A stretch of DNA of 64,000 nucleotides from Mugil cephalus (GCF_022458985.1 NC_061774.1:11460616-11524615), one strand, 5' to 3'; shown: positions 51,330 through 64,000, counted from the stretch's first letter. Notes: generated from the letters alone by a model not told the origin. A program made the numbers and translations.

Positions 51330-52560
51330 TCCTTGTTACTTACTATGGAAATATCACCGGAATAAAAATGTTAATCAGCAAAACAGATAAATAAAACAGT
51401 AAAAGATGTTTAAAAAATGCGACTTAAATAAATCACGGCTGTGTTTTGGTCAATAACTGAACACCAAATATCATTTACAATGTGACGTATTTTGAGGGGC
51501 GGGGCTTAACTGGAAACAAAATATCTCAAACACTATAGTCTGTAAATGGTGGTTAGCATATTTTAAGAGGCTGTTTTGGCAAGAATGGACGAAGAAAACA
51601 CATATTTTAGAGAATATACTAATACACTCACTCACAGAGACCGTGAGTGTTATTTTAAAACTGTTGACTGATGGGACCATATTCACTGGATGGACGATTT
51701 GACCAAAGGAGGACACAGAGGGGACGAAGTCTGGTGTGTCTTTATCAAGTGAAGCCTCTGCAACAAAGATATTACAACAAGTAAGTGGAAACACTGTGAA
51801 GTGCAACGTAGTAAATGCGAGTTCTACTTGGACATGCAAGTAACGTTGCGTTAGCTCGCGGTTAGCATTAGCATTAACAAGGAACAAAAATCCTCTAAAT
51901 AATGATTAACTTAATTTGTCAAATCATCCATCCAGCGAGTGATGGACGATTTAACAGGACTGCCCATGATGCAATGGGCAGACATTTACATGGACCTAAT
52001 TGAGAAACCATCTATGGCAGTGGTTGGTATGTGGTAAAGTGCCGTGAAGGGGTCTGTACAAGTAGATTAAACTTAATCCAATTTAAGGTGATTAATTCAT
52101 CTCCTAAATAAAAAAAAAGAAACGTGATTTGTGAGTGGTAAGCAACATATATTCATAAACATAAAAAAAAGATACTGTACATTTAACAGAAAAGTATTTT
52201 CATTTAATTATTGTTGATGCATTTAATTTGGTTTTCCTTTCTCTGAGTAGGAGCTAGACTTTAGGCAGTGATGTACTGCTTTATGTGCAACTTGTCGACA
52301 ATTAATAGTTCAATTAAGAGTTAAAATAAATAACTAGTTTATACTATTGTGGATGATAGTGTTCATAAATACATTTTGACTTTTTTTTGCATCAGCTGCT
52401 CTTTCTATTTTCCTACACTGTTCGACTTGAAGCCGTGAAGCTTCTCTCTCACCCAGAATTGATTCAACAAACCATTTCACAGACGAATAAGTGCAAGCTG
52501 TTCATGTCCTAAACTTCATTTTTGTTGACTGGTCCTTTCTAATATGATCGCGTGTGCATG
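51330..52560. other. Spacer between crybb1-like and cabp2
   Basis: AT-rich, with no gene or repeat family I can support. GATGGACGATTT occurs twice (near 51690 and 51942). Confidence 0.5.
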
Positions 52561-52592
52561 TTGACAGTGAGACTCATTCGGTTTTAATACAT

Positions 52593-52598
52593 TTTATT
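52593..52598 (-). terminator. Poly(A) signal of cabp2
   Basis: AATAAA on the minus strand, about 340 bp past the cabp2 stop codon. Confidence 0.6.
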
Positions 52599-52937
52599 AG
52601 TTAAAAATAACTTTTTACAATTTTACAAACAAGCTTTCAGACTAAAAGAACAAACACGAAAATATAAAAATACATGTGGAATAAATCATAAATGTGATCT
52701 GTCAAGATTCTGATATGTCTTACAGCTGTTTAAATACTTTATGTTTCACCTCAAATTTAGTTGTGTGCAGTCTTCGCTAGTTGCAGAGCTACAGTTACTT
52801 ACTTCTTCTTTTAATATAAAAATATATTTTTGCATGCACGCTCTTGAGAGCAAACCAGGAGCGTTCACTACAGTGTAGTGTGTTTCCTTGTCTAGCAGTT
52901 GCATAATTTCTGTGCAGCCGTCGGAGACGTGCAGCCG

Positions 52938-55900
52938 TCAGCGGGACATCATTCGCACAAACTCTGAAAAGACAAGAGGAAGCAGTGAGAATGAGGAAGA
53001 AGAAGAGGACGATGAAAGTGGTCAGTTAAACAATGAAGCTCTCTGTTACCCTCGAAGTCCACCAGGCCGTCTCCGTTGAGGTCGACGTCTCTGAGGATCT
53101 CGTTGATCTCTCTGTTGGTCACCTGTTCTCCCATCAGCTTCTTCATGGCCTCACGCAGCTCCGTTAAACTGATCTGACCGTCGCCATTAGAGTCAAACTG
53201 GACACAGACAGAGGGGAGGTTTTAGGAAGGGTTTGCTTTATCTCACGCCGTCAAGCCACCCTCGCCCGGTTTCCTGAACATTTTCCCGTTTTACTTTGAA
53301 CATATCAATCATCCTCTGTCATGTGTTGTCATGTCTCACTCCTGCTTTGTTCTTAGCTTCGTCTTTTGCACCTTTTCATGTATTCTGCCTCCACTTTATT
53401 AGCTTTAGTTCATGCCTTTAGTTCTTCTTACTTGCTTTCTTCATCTTGCATTCAGGTCCTCCCTTTCGTCGGTTAAAGGTTAAAATTTAACTCAGGAGCA
53501 CCACCAGTGATTAATTGTGTGCTTTGTACACACAAAATGATTCATTCTTTTTACCTTTTTTTTATTTTTGATTCAGAAAGTCCTGCATTTTCCCAGTGCA
53601 ACACCTAATAACGTTTGCTTTAAATTACGTGTATCCCGACCTCTTTGAACGCATCTCGAAGTTCTTTGACTCCGATCATGTCCGCCGTCTCTGCCAGCAT
53701 CTTGGGTCCCATCAGCTCGACGAAATCCTCAAAGTCTATTTTACCTCCACCTAAAAGACACAAAGTTAAATTAGAAAATCTACCTACATCAGGATCCTGC
53801 TCCAGGAAGTATTTAGAACATGTCTTGCCTTCACAGATAAATACACCTTATTTGACTTTATTTTGCTACGTGAGAAAAATGACCATCTGTTCCAGCTCTG
53901 TTGTCTTCTGTTGTGTAACCTCTGTTATTTCACTCACCGATCTGCTGGCTCAGTTCGATGAGCTCCATCTCCGTAGGCATGTATCCCATGGTCCTCATAC
54001 ACTCGCCCAGGTCTCTGTGACTGAGTAAGCCATCTTTGTTCTTAGCGAACTCCACGAATGCCTCACGCAGCTCTGACAAAAACACACACACACGCACAAC
54101 ACATCCGGTCATGAGCAACATTCACATTAGACGCTTTAAAGTTAAAAGCTGCTACAGATCACCTCACCTTCAATCTCCTCCGGCCTCAGCTCTCTGTCCT
54201 GTTGGAGAGAGTTTCACACGTTAGCTTCGTGCTGCAAGCAGCTCTGAACATATCCCATGCTGTGTTTGTACACACATACACACATGGACAGGCACGTACG
54301 CACAAAGAAAGGAAATTCGCAAACATCAAGAAAATCAGAGAACAACCCAGAGAAAATGAATAATGAGGGGAAAATATTATTTATGCAAACATCTTGTGAG
54401 TCTTGATGTCTGGCCAATGTTTTGATTAATGAGTTTGGCTTCACGTGGCTGAATGTGGATTGAGAATTTATGCACTGTTCGCTATTTATACTTTTATTTT
54501 ATTTTTTACTTTGCTTTAAACTAACAGGGTTCATTCTTCAGTGTTTCCCAGGCTATTGCAAAATGCAGGGTCTTCAAAATAAAAGACAGTGTCCAGCTCT
54601 ATATGGATTAAAATTCATATACAGATACATTATTCTTTACATGACATGTTGACATTTCATGTAGCATAAATTACAATGGGGAACCGGATTTGTTGGGGGA
54701 GCGCCAACCGTCGAGAGATTATGAGATCTGGGAGGTTTTGTTTGGCAGAGACCATTGGACACATGTCCACACAAGACACAAATGCATATGTGTGCACATA
54801 TCAGACGCAATACTCAGGCTTGCATGCAAACTGGATGTTATGCTCAGCACTTTAGAGGAAAGCTAAAACGGGGCGTTCTGCTACGATCGGTTCAGTATCT
54901 TTGGTTGCTCTGATTAAATCCTCAGCTTTATTCTGACACAATAAGGTGAATACATGAAGTCAAACCAAATCGCAGCACATGCAGAGACCTAATTTGGTTA
55001 CAGAGAGACACACAACAATGAAATAGCCAGAACTCATTTTTGTAGATGTGATGTGACTTGCAAAACTGGACAAATCTAATCCTTCAAATGACACGTGCTC
55101 TTTTCCTTTAATGTGAGGTTTTCTGTTCCAGTTTTCCATTATTTTTTTTGGTTCATGGCAGAAGGACTTTGGATCCTTCTGCAAAGTGAAATTAATTCCA
55201 CCCCCAATTAACTATTAAATTCAGCACCACTCGCACAATAACATTACTAACGCACATTTTGTTGCTCCTTTCGTCCAGTCGGGAATTCAACATTTCCCTC
55301 CCAGTCACCTTGTGCCGCAGAACATTACAGAACATGCTCCACAAAGCACAGCCAATGATTTTCCATGGAACTCGGTGATCGACCCCTTTGAGCATGTGCA
55401 ACGTGAGGGTATCTGATTGTCCGACCCGGTCCAGTGATGCGAGGGGATGACGCAGCTGATGTGGCGGAGGGCAGGAGGGGGTCAGACACGGTGTGGAGAT
55501 GAAAATGAATTGGAAAGAGTGGCTGCGGAGGTTGCGTGAGGACAGAGCGTGCACACTTCTGATGCTACGTACGAGTGTCTGAGAAAAGCCCTGTTTAAGG
55601 AAGATGCAGGCTGGGCCCGCGATGTTGTGCAGCGCGTTGCAGTTCTTCGCCAGCGCGCGTAACGGTTCCTCGTACGAACTGTCCTCCACATCCTCATCCT
55701 CCTCTCCCTCCAGCTGCAGACCCTGCTGGTCCGTTGCCCTCACCTTTCCCCGGAGGGGCCCCCGCATCGCCGCCTTCAGAGGCAGACCAGGCTGTTAAAG
55801 CAACACTCTCACTGTCCGTACGACGGATTCTTCACGCATAAAACAAGTTAATATCTTTAAAGGAGCAAGATTAAGACCCGCTGCCTTCTGGTTATGCACG

Positions 55901-56296
55901 CGTTACGTAAGCTGCTTGTTATTTCAAGACAGTCCGCTCACGTCAGCCGTTATCCTGACTCTGTAAAACAGCCTTGAAGTCAACTTTTTGCTGATGACTG
56001 CGTCCTGCTGCTGTTTTATTCTGCTGACAATAGCTGACATCTTCTGTCTGTGTAAATGACATTCGTACATCCATGGAAATGATGCAACCGTAGTTTTTTT
56101 TTAAATTATTTTTTGTATTTTTAACACTTTCTTACACAAAGAGGTTTCAACAAGTTTTTGCATTTTGAAAATTTTTAAAATACGGCAAGATGCGAAGAAA
56201 GCTCCTAAGACATCGTGCTCTACTAAAGTAGAGAAGGTGAAATGTTCTTACCTTCTTAATTTTCTCTTTCACGGGCGGATTGGTGCAGTTTCCCAT
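52938..56296 (-). CDS. cabp2: Calcium-binding protein 2-like (CaBP family), 7 exons
   Basis: Minus-strand exons 56252-56296, 55573-55791, 54168-54198, 53938-54072, 53641-53750, 53050-53197 and 52938-52963 join in frame to 237 aa. The protein starts MGNC, an N-myristoylation context typical of CaBP2 and CaBP1 isoforms. An acidic segment and the family motif [15 protein letters not shown] follow, then [16 protein letters not shown]. The EF-hand core ends [34 protein letters not shown] lacks the four extra residues seen in CaBP1, 4 and 5, which points to CaBP2. CaBPs are calmodulin-like sensors that modulate Cav1 channels; CABP2 is needed in hair cells and retina. EF3 ([12 protein letters not shown]) and EF4 ([12 protein letters not shown]) look able to bind calcium. 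EF2 is degenerate as usual, and EF1 is also degenerate here. Confidence 0.88.
54199..55572 (-). other. cabp2: cabp2 intron 2
   Basis: About 1.4 kb between the acidic N-terminal exon and the 31-nt exon. No other gene or clear repeat is seen. Confidence 0.6.
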
Positions 56297-59029
56297 CACT
56301 GACACTCCCTTGGCCCACAGGCAATCTCACCCGTCCACTCTCCCCCCGCTGCCCAAAACGTTCCCGTCCTCTAACTTTTTACTCTGTTGTTTTCTGCCCT
56401 TTCTCTCAGAGGTCTAGCTCAAGCCGATTGTGTCATTCTGATTACCATTCGCCACATCACACACCAGAAATACTCTAATCCATGCAAGAGCCGTCCTGAC
56501 TCAGTCCAACCTACTCAACGTGGTCGTCCGTCAAAGACATGTCAAAAGAAAAAGCGGCGCGGGGATCAAAGCGGACGCCAGCGAGAGCCGCTCACTCATG
56601 TGTCTCTTTGCAGAAGCAGCATCACTTCTCCTCACGCAGCGCTTTTAATCCCCCTCCTCTCTACCCTCCTCCTCTTCAGCTCGGTCTCTCCTCCCTCTCC
56701 AGTTTACACTGTACATTCAAACGACTTCATCCACAGTGTAAAGAGTTTTAGAGGGAGAATTAAGAGGGAGGGATTAATCCCAGCCATCAAATTAAAGAAG
56801 AGAGGGTGACGGAAAAATAAGGGCTACAAAAGAGAGAGGCAAGAAGGATAAAGAAATAAAGGGAGAGATGCTGAAATGACAACATGAATGTTTCCTAACT
56901 GAATATAATACTGACTGAAGAACAATAAAGACAGTTGAATGGCGTCTCTTCAGTGAATGCATCTTTTTTGGACAAAAAAGTTGGATATGTGCCACAACTA
57001 AACAAAATTGTATTGACTTGTATGAGAAATTAGGCTTGTATGAGACAAAATGATCAGTATACCTATAAATGTGGTTACTTAGTAAGAAGTAGATGGAAAC
57101 CTCAGTGAAGAAACAAAAACATAGAATAGACGACGTGCAGTATTTCTGGTCAAATTACCATTTTCCATGACGTGCCGAATGAGAAATGTAATTTCAGCAT
57201 CCACAGGTAACCTGTCCAACCTAAACACAAGCCTTTTGTTTTGTCTTGAAACGTTCCTAAAGCAATGCCAGAGTACCGCAAATGAGCTGTGAAGCTTCAG
57301 AAAATTGCAGCCTGCGTAAGACCCAGAGGATCCCGTTGCCAGCGTTCATCTCAGGTCACGCTCGTCGGGACGTAACAGGCCCGACACCATGTGAACTTCA
57401 CCCCTCCGCATCCCGGGTTCCAGTCTGGTCAAGCTGTCTTAAAATATTACCAAAGGCACGAGTGGAGCTTTTGCAAGTGCGGCGCTAAGTGGTCAGCTGA
57501 GCTCTTTCAAAGCATCTGTCAACAAATCTCCCCCAGAGCAGATTTGGTATCCCGCTTACAGTGCATCCATACGGAGAAGAGCGCAGCTTGTGTTTATGTG
57601 CGCGCACTCCTTCTACACACTCATGTATGTGCTGCTGCATATGTTAAGTCGGCAATTAACAGTTATTCAATCTGCCCCGCTGGTATAAATAATAGAAACG
57701 CGCATCAGTAAAGCAATATGCTACGGCTCAACAGAACCACACAAAGCTGAACCCACTCTCCTCTAAGGCGTTTACAACAAAAGCTGAATATTTTAACATC
57801 CATGAGGATTAATGGCTGGACTGTTGACATCTGCACTGTACAGTATGAGATACGTTTGTTGGGTTGCACAAAGCTCAGTGCAATCTGAGTGATACAAACC
57901 AGTAAATTGAGAGCCTGGAATTTTAAATATTAGCTTGTTTTAAATCATCAAAAGTTGTGGCATGAAAAAAAGGCCGTATTAACATTAATGTTTCTGTAAA
58001 TATGGCAAAGAAGTAACTTTAATCTCAGAAACCAAAAGGAAAAAGTAGAGTGATGGAGGTGTCACCCAAGCCAGCGTGCAGGGACTTTTTTTTTTATGAA
58101 CGTTGATGAGATGAAGCGTCATCGTTCATCCGTAGCATCAGTCAGCAGTCGCCACTAGAGGCCACTTTAAGACTCGCCTAATCATTTTATCCGACAGCTG
58201 CTGCAGAGAATATTCGAGGCAGTAATGATACTTCTAATTTTAGCTCACGCTCCCGGCAGATTGAGCCTTCAGTCGCAGCTTTATAGAGACCAATTTAAAT
58301 AAAAACAACAAAAATCATAATGACGTTTGCTAGGATATATTTTAGCTCCCTGTCAGATATGTCTGTATTGGAAATTTTGATTTGTGGGAAACTTCACGGT
58401 GGACCACGGAAGAGGAATGTGAACACAGTTGCGCGTGTAAGAAAACAACAGAAACAGGAACGATCACATGTTTTGCGATACTGTGTTTCTGTTTTGCATC
58501 TTTCAGCCCCTACTGAAATGTTGATATGCAGACTTTGGATATGTGAATATTTCCTGCACAGAAGTCACATTTTCACCTGTAAACCACGCAACATTCGTAC
58601 CAGCATGAGTCCAATCAGTCAGTGACTCTTCAGTTTCATCATTTCCTCCCGAGTTTCCACCACGATTCACCTTGTTGGTTGTGTGTTAAGACAATACTGA
58701 CACCTGTGTGACTGCAACTCTAGACACACAATACCATTAAACCTGATTAACGACCAGGCTGATTCTCTCTTATTAACTTACTCCTTCAATTAATCATGTA
58801 AACGAGATGCTCTGGGTAGGTGTGGGTTTTCTTCTGTGTGTGTGCGCGCACACCTACAAACACACACGCAGACAGGTTTATTTATGTGGCCGGGTTTCTT
58901 CTCGAGGTTAATTTTATCTCAGACACACGCTACTTGGGCATTGTGTGTGTGCGCGCGCTGTGGCAGATGAGCGGTAATTCGACTCCTTTGTTTTGGGCTC
59001 GTCGTACTCTTGTGTCTTTGTCATGAACT

Positions 59030-59032
<3 letters not shown>

Positions 59033-59060
<28 letters not shown>
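59033..59060. repeat. (GT)n microsatellite
   Basis: About 28 bp of GT dinucleotide. Confidence 0.95.
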
Positions 59061-60335
59061 AAACCAGCAGATGTATCATGCACTGATCTGGTGTCAGATG
59101 AAGACTCGCAGGTTTCCAGTAATGAGAGCTGTCAACCAGGGAAACATTAGAAGAGGCAGAAGAGTCGAGGAAGTCAAGTCTTACGTTAAAACTAGAAGTG
59201 TTGTAAAGTGACCGTAGCACGTTAATGTAGCTGGTGAAATCTGAAAAGAGTTCAGTCGGGGCACAGCACAGTTTGTGAGCGTTCAGTTTGCATTAACGAG
59301 CGACTGGTGAATTAAGCAACAGTGCGGTGGTTTAAATTGAGATGTTATTTGAGTGACGTTTCTCCAGAAATGACTACAGGTCATTTTATTACCAACTGTG
59401 AGTTATGTCAGTGCTGGACCTTCCCTGTAAATAGCATCATGGCTTACAGCTGTTCATAGGAAACTGATCAAATTGAGTTCAATTACTGTGAGCTCATAGA
59501 TAAGATAAGACGACGTTCACCACGGCACATATTCAGTCATAAGTTCAAACAACATGAATGCCTTAGATGCTTAACTTTGGTCAAAAATGACCACAGCTGT
59601 TTTTTTTTTTTTTTTTTTTTTTTTGCAAATCTTTTTTATTTTAATCTTAGTTAATCTTCCGTGTATTCCTCAAATAAGTTTTTGTCTTTGACGTGAGGCC
59701 ATTTGGATTGGTATCCAATTGTTATATTTTCTTAAGTAATTGCATTTTTTTTTTTTAGCAGTACCGCAATTTTCCATACATGGGTTCAGAAATGGCCCCA
59801 ACCCTAAGTTAACCCTAGGAACCTAAGATTTCTATCAACTGAGTTAGTTTACCACCACCGGGTTGAAACTTCTGAGAAATGAAATAATTCTTTAATAATC
59901 TTTTACCAAAATAAAAGAAATTCCTTAAGTTTCCGGCATAAAACTTGGCAGGTCATGGATTTTACGTGCCGGTTAAAGTATGAGAGGAACTATGAAGTAA
60001 ACTAACACAACCTACCAAAAACTAATTGCTACTTTAAGTATCAAAATGTTATCTTTTAGGAACCTAATAACCTCGGAGACTGTCCTCGTTTTAAGCATGT
60101 CACATATAAAACAGAGCTGTCTGTCCTCTAAGACATGTCTTCAAAGACAGGAGGTGTTTTTGGGAGAATCCAACACGTTTCACCACTTTATTAAATCTGT
60201 TATATGTGACATATCACTTTAAGGAGCTGGTGAGATTCTGCAGGCCGTTGGTTTCAGTTAATTTTATTATGAGGGGGAGTATGACTTCTCTGATGCATTA
60301 AAGCTTCTAAAGCTTTATACTATAATGCTGCACAG

Positions 60336-60417
60336 CTCTTCTCTTCTCTTCTCTTCTCTTCTCTTCTCTTCTCTTCTCTTCTCTTCTCTTCTCTTCTCTT
60401 CTCTTCTCTTCTCTTCT
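60336..60417. repeat. (CTCTT)n pentanucleotide tract
   Basis: About 16 nearly perfect CTCTT units, followed by decayed units to about 60440. It is a pure pyrimidine strand of more than 80 bp. Confidence 0.97.
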
Positions 60418-60717
60418 CCCCTCTCATCTTCTCTTCTCCTCCGACTCCCACTCACTCAGATGCTCTCTCTTATTTTGGATCACTTGCATCACCGCTGACA
60501 TCACATATTTTGCTCTTTATATTGATTCCATCGTTTCTAACCTCGGGCCCCGCTCGTCATCGCCCTCCTCGGGAGTTTGCTGACGACTTCAGGTGGCTGT
60601 GACTCCTCATGTCAGAGAATATATCCAGAGTGACTCACCGGCCGTGCTGATGTCAGCTTTAACTTCTGCGTAGTCTCTGCTGAGGTGATTTTATTTTATT
60701 TTTTTTTACAAACTCTG

Positions 60718-62134
60718 CTACGCTTTGCGGCAGCCCAGTCCCACTTGTGACAGATGCTGTGGATGGCGGAGCCTGCCGTGCCGTGCCGTGCCGTGCCGTG
60801 TCGTGTGTCGCTGCTTACCGTGTGAGTGACGGGATGTGATGTGACACCGAGCGAGCTGACACAATGGCTGCAGAGATAGGGTGTTCATCAGATCTCTGGC
60901 AGACTCGGATCGTATCCGTTACGGATTACACTTTCGTAATGTCCCCCAAAGTAAAGGAGCTTAAATCCTCTCAAACACACACTACCGTCGTTCTTAGCTT
61001 TATGCTCTGGAGATCCCACCCAGACTTGGGGGCAGTGTTTGTTATGTTGTGGTGAATTTGGCTGTTTTTCCTTCTGCCCTGCGAGTTCGTAGAGGTCAGA
61101 TTGTGCGAGAAGAGACGGCCACTCACACAGTCTGGAATACGGCCGGGCTTTATATTTGAACCGGAGGCTTAGGGTTACAATCGAGCCTTCAGCGAGACAT
61201 TCGATCAGCCAGAGAACTTGATGCAGGAGCAAATGAAACGCACGCATTCACCCACACACGTTTCTAATGCGGAGACACATGCATTCCTACCTGTCCAAAC
61301 ACAGAGTCCACTATGGGCAGCAGGTCCACAGGCTCTCCCTCTTTTTCCTTCTCAGTCTCCCCCCTCTGTGGTCCCTCCATCATCTCGAGCAGCTGTTCGT
61401 CCAGGGCCTCACTGTCTTCAGCCGCCTCCAGCAGCTGCCTGGGCTTCTGATGGCGGGGAGGCTGAGCAGCAGCGCTTTCCCCGTCTCCGGCCGCCCCGGC
61501 TTGCATGCTGGCTCGCCTCTGCATCTTCTGCTTCTCCACCTTCTTCTTGATGGAAGCCTGCACCTGAGAGGGCAGCAGGGGGGGGGGGGTTCAGCAGAGC
61601 TGGCTCAAATTCAAGACGCGCACAAGCCCACGTACACACAAATTCATTTTGACCTATTAATTTGGCAACAATGTTCACCCGGAAATATCGTCTGTGTTCA
61701 TCTAGATGCGGTCGTTTTTAACTGGATTTTGATCATTTCTAAGCTGCAATAAACATGAAAAATACTAAAAACACAGCCTGTACCACCAAGACATGTCAGC
61801 AAACATTTTCAACCAAAAAAAAGGAGCAAATTTACCAAATACGAACCTTTCTCATTCGATCCTTCCCACACATCACTACATTTCCAAGTTTAATGGAACA
61901 AAATTATAAAATCATGCAAAACTAAACAGTTTCAAATGTATTTTTGACGAACATAAAAGGTAATACCGGCCCACAAAGGAGCACAGTAAGACGAAATAAA
62001 TACACATGTAAAACCACACACAGTGCACATGTCCCAGTTACACACACACACACCTGTTTTGCAGACCTCTCCTGTGGCGCGCTCATCGCTCCAGCACCTC
62101 CTCCTGCAGTCGGCTCTCGAATGAGCATGAACAT
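60718..62134 (-). CDS. Small Lys/Glu-rich protein, unrecognised
   Basis: Minus-strand exon 62054-62134 (27 codons from MFMLIREPT; a second Met starts MSAPQERSAKQ) ends at a GTGTGT donor. Exon 61291-61563 (91 codons) has a CTCTCAG acceptor and GTAGGA donor. It encodes a basic helical segment (IKKKVEKQKMQRRASMQ), a Gln/Pro linker, an acidic leucine-rich helix (LLEAAEDSEALDEQLLEMME) and VDLLPIVDSVFGQ. Both exons have phase-0 junctions. A possible last exon at 60718-60756 adds 12 residues to a TAG, with AATAAAAT just beyond; this part is speculative and the true 3' end may lie elsewhere. With it the protein is 130 aa, probably soluble and partly helical. I do not recognise the family. The RRAS motif could be a basophilic-kinase site. 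Upstream sequence is CT-rich. Confidence 0.5.
60775..60805. repeat. (CCGTG)n pentanucleotide repeat
   Basis: Five or six units of GCCGT/CCGTG, with the last unit altered to TCGTG. Confidence 0.9.
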
Positions 62135-64000
62135 CTCGGTGTCACCGGCTCACACGCACTCTCTCTCTCTCTCTTCCTCGCTCGCCCTCCCCCCTCCCTC
62201 GCGCTCTCTCTTCTCTTCTCTCGTTCGACGAAACACTTTTGATTTTTTTTTCTTTTTGGCTGCTTTCTTTTTTCTTTTTCTACATTAATGTGCAAAAAAT
62301 CCTCACAAAGTCAGCTGAGGTGCTGATTGTGAATTGCTTTGGAACTGTTATTGAAAAATGTCTTAAAACTCAGCTCCACCGGGCCTGCGGTTGCAGTCTT
62401 TGTTTCAGGTGAAATAAAAAAAAAAATAGAAATAATAATAAAAAACTGAGAATGAACTGAAGTGAAATGAACTAAAGGATTCCAGGCAAAGTCGAAGCCC
62501 AAATGTTCTCCTCCTTCTTCCCCCTTCCTTTTTCTTTCAAGTATGCCTTTCACCTGTTTTCCTCAGAGTCGCACCGTGCTCCAGTCCACATCTTTCTCCC
62601 TGGGTGCGTGCAGGTGGGGTGGTTTTTATCATCTGCCGTTGTCTTGGCTCTGGGATAGAGTTCCAGCACCTCTGCCCCAACTTGTTATCTCTTGATCCTT
62701 TAGGTGACACCCTATACTCTGTGAACTTTACCTCCCTCGCGTTATCTACCTGTAACACGTCGACCTACCTCTCTCCTTCTCTTCCTCCCCCCTTTTCCTC
62801 TTTTCCCCCCCCTTCATCGCCGGTAAACACTCCTCCTGTTGCCTGTGTGCTTTGTCTCAGCTGCCCTTCCTGCCGTCAAGCGCGTGCACAACCTTTGCGA
62901 AACGTGTTTTTTTTCTGACATTGTTTTCAATATAATTTTTTTTTGTTCCCAGAATAGTTCCCTTCCTCCTTCTTGTCATCATCATTTCCCTCTGATAGTA
63001 ATCCTTCTTACTCCCAATCTCCCTGTCCGCCCTCAATCCCCTGTCATATTTGGGAGCCTTTGTTGCAATACTGATGGCATGTTTTCTGAGAGACGGAAAA
63101 GGTGGGACGCGGTGCAATTAAACTCAGCATCATTGCAGCCGTGAAATGCTCTTGTTTACCTATAGCACAAAACCTCAGTGATATCCAGCGTGCATAATCT
63201 CATCCGGCAAGGATGGCTGAGCCCGTACACATGCACACAACATGAAGCCACTGATCTCTATTTTTAGAAATGTTCACACAGGCGTGTAAACATGTTATTG
63301 TGCTTTTGGTCTCTCCAAAGAAGATGTATGACTTTGTTTGTCTAAAGCAACCAACGCCGCCAAAAGCGTCGACTTCCTATAAATAAAGCGTCCCATCACT
63401 TTGATTTTTTTTCCCCCTTTCCCTCCTCCTTGTAGAAATAAGTGTAGGTGTCTGACAGCATTGAGCTGACAGCGTCTCACTTCTCCTTTTCTGACCTAAA
63501 CAGTCAACCCCTGAAATCTGCCTCCACCGCTTTCTCGCTCTGCATCTCCTGTTAACCCGCATTAAACATTTCAGTTTCAGACTGAAACCCTGAGCGTATA
63601 CGTTGTCCAGACGCGGGGATAACGTATAGGTCGCCTTCTCTCCAGTTCCTAATGAGGTTTCCATTAATCACCTCGGTTGCCCGTCCGTCTTTCTTCAGCC
63701 CCTCTCCTCATCGATTATTGATGCGAGGGGAGAGGCAAATTCTTGAGTGGAGACAGAAAGGAGATCCGTTACAGAAACGCTAAGTTACATGGATGAGGGT
63801 TAAAAATAGTGGCTGTATTTTGGGAACAGATCAGTCATCCGAGGATGGGAGAATAGATGAAGGATGAGTGAACAAGATGAAAGCGGAAACAAGGGCTGAA
63901 AATAAATCTAATGGCAAAAAAACGTTCATGTCGGAGCTCTCCATCACCTTGACCATCCCCGAAGCTGCTAAGCGACGGGGATGAATGACACGGGGAGTGA
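62135..64000. other. Right-edge region, no gene seen
   Basis: CT-rich microsatellite-like DNA at 62155-62225 probably overlaps the promoter of the minus-strand orphan gene. The rest has only short open frames on both strands without domain or splice support. Confidence 0.5.

Larger units (their letters stand above)
56297..60688. other. Upstream region of cabp2, no gene seen
   Basis: About 4.4 kb with only short, unconvincing open frames. It holds a CTCF-like motif (58152-58165), a (GT)n tract (59033-59060), a poly(T) run near 59600 and a (CTCTT)n tract (60336-60417). The first 200 bp probably contain the cabp2 promoter. Confidence 0.5.

Noticed and set aside
57360-57720. Open frames upstream of cabp2 as a possible gene
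   Set aside because: Two overlapping plus-strand frames disagree, there are no splice signals that join to anything, and no motif is recognisable.
60888-61247. A 119-codon minus-strand frame near the orphan gene
   Set aside because: It lies in the presumed intron, has no acceptor or donor in phase with the flanking exons and no domain.

Overview
The window looks like teleost fish nuclear DNA. Genes are split by many GT-AG introns. Intergenic DNA is rich in (CA)n, (TA)n and (CTCTT)n microsatellites and holds decayed LINE and Tc1-like pieces. The protein content is vertebrate: a smoothelin-like protein, p120 catenin, a BTBD18 relative, two lens beta-crystallins and a CaBP-family calcium sensor. 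All exon models were built by eye from splice sites and reading phase. All seven complete multi-exon models close in frame; the 130-codon model for the orphan at 60.7-62.1 kb also closes, but its last exon is speculative.

Layout. 1-7.9 kb: no gene seen; a nested pair of LINE 3' ends near 4.3-5.1 kb and an old interspersed repeat near 6.8-7.4 kb. 7.96-11.2 kb (+): smtnl1. 12.05-15.7 kb (+): a four-finger C2H2 protein with a foldback element in intron 1. 16.4-34.05 kb (+): ctnnd1, with a probable non-coding first exon, a 6.9 kb first intron, 18 constitutive-looking coding exons and at least two possible 3' ends. 36.2-37.3 kb (+): a small single-pass membrane protein I do not recognise. 39.7-44.8 kb (+): a btbd18-like BTB protein. 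46.3-48.6 kb (-) and 49.5-51.3 kb (+): a head-to-head pair of lens crystallins, betaA1-like and betaB1-like. 52.6-56.3 kb (-): cabp2-like. 60.7-62.1 kb (-): a second unrecognised small gene.

The smtnl1/ctnnd1/btbd18 block corresponds to human 11q12.1 and cabp2 to 11q13.2 (from memory). The crystallin pair has the same head-to-head layout as human CRYBB1/CRYBA4. The two crystallins probably share lens regulation, since each has a TATA box and a Maf-like element sits next to the betaB1-like TATA box. I found no CRISPR, operon, tRNA, rRNA or phage-like feature, and no convincing new multi-gene system. The items most worth checking are the two orphan proteins, the alternative 3' end and exon-C microexon of ctnnd1, the damaged first EF-hand of cabp2, and a set of CTCF-like motifs that switch orientation around btbd18.
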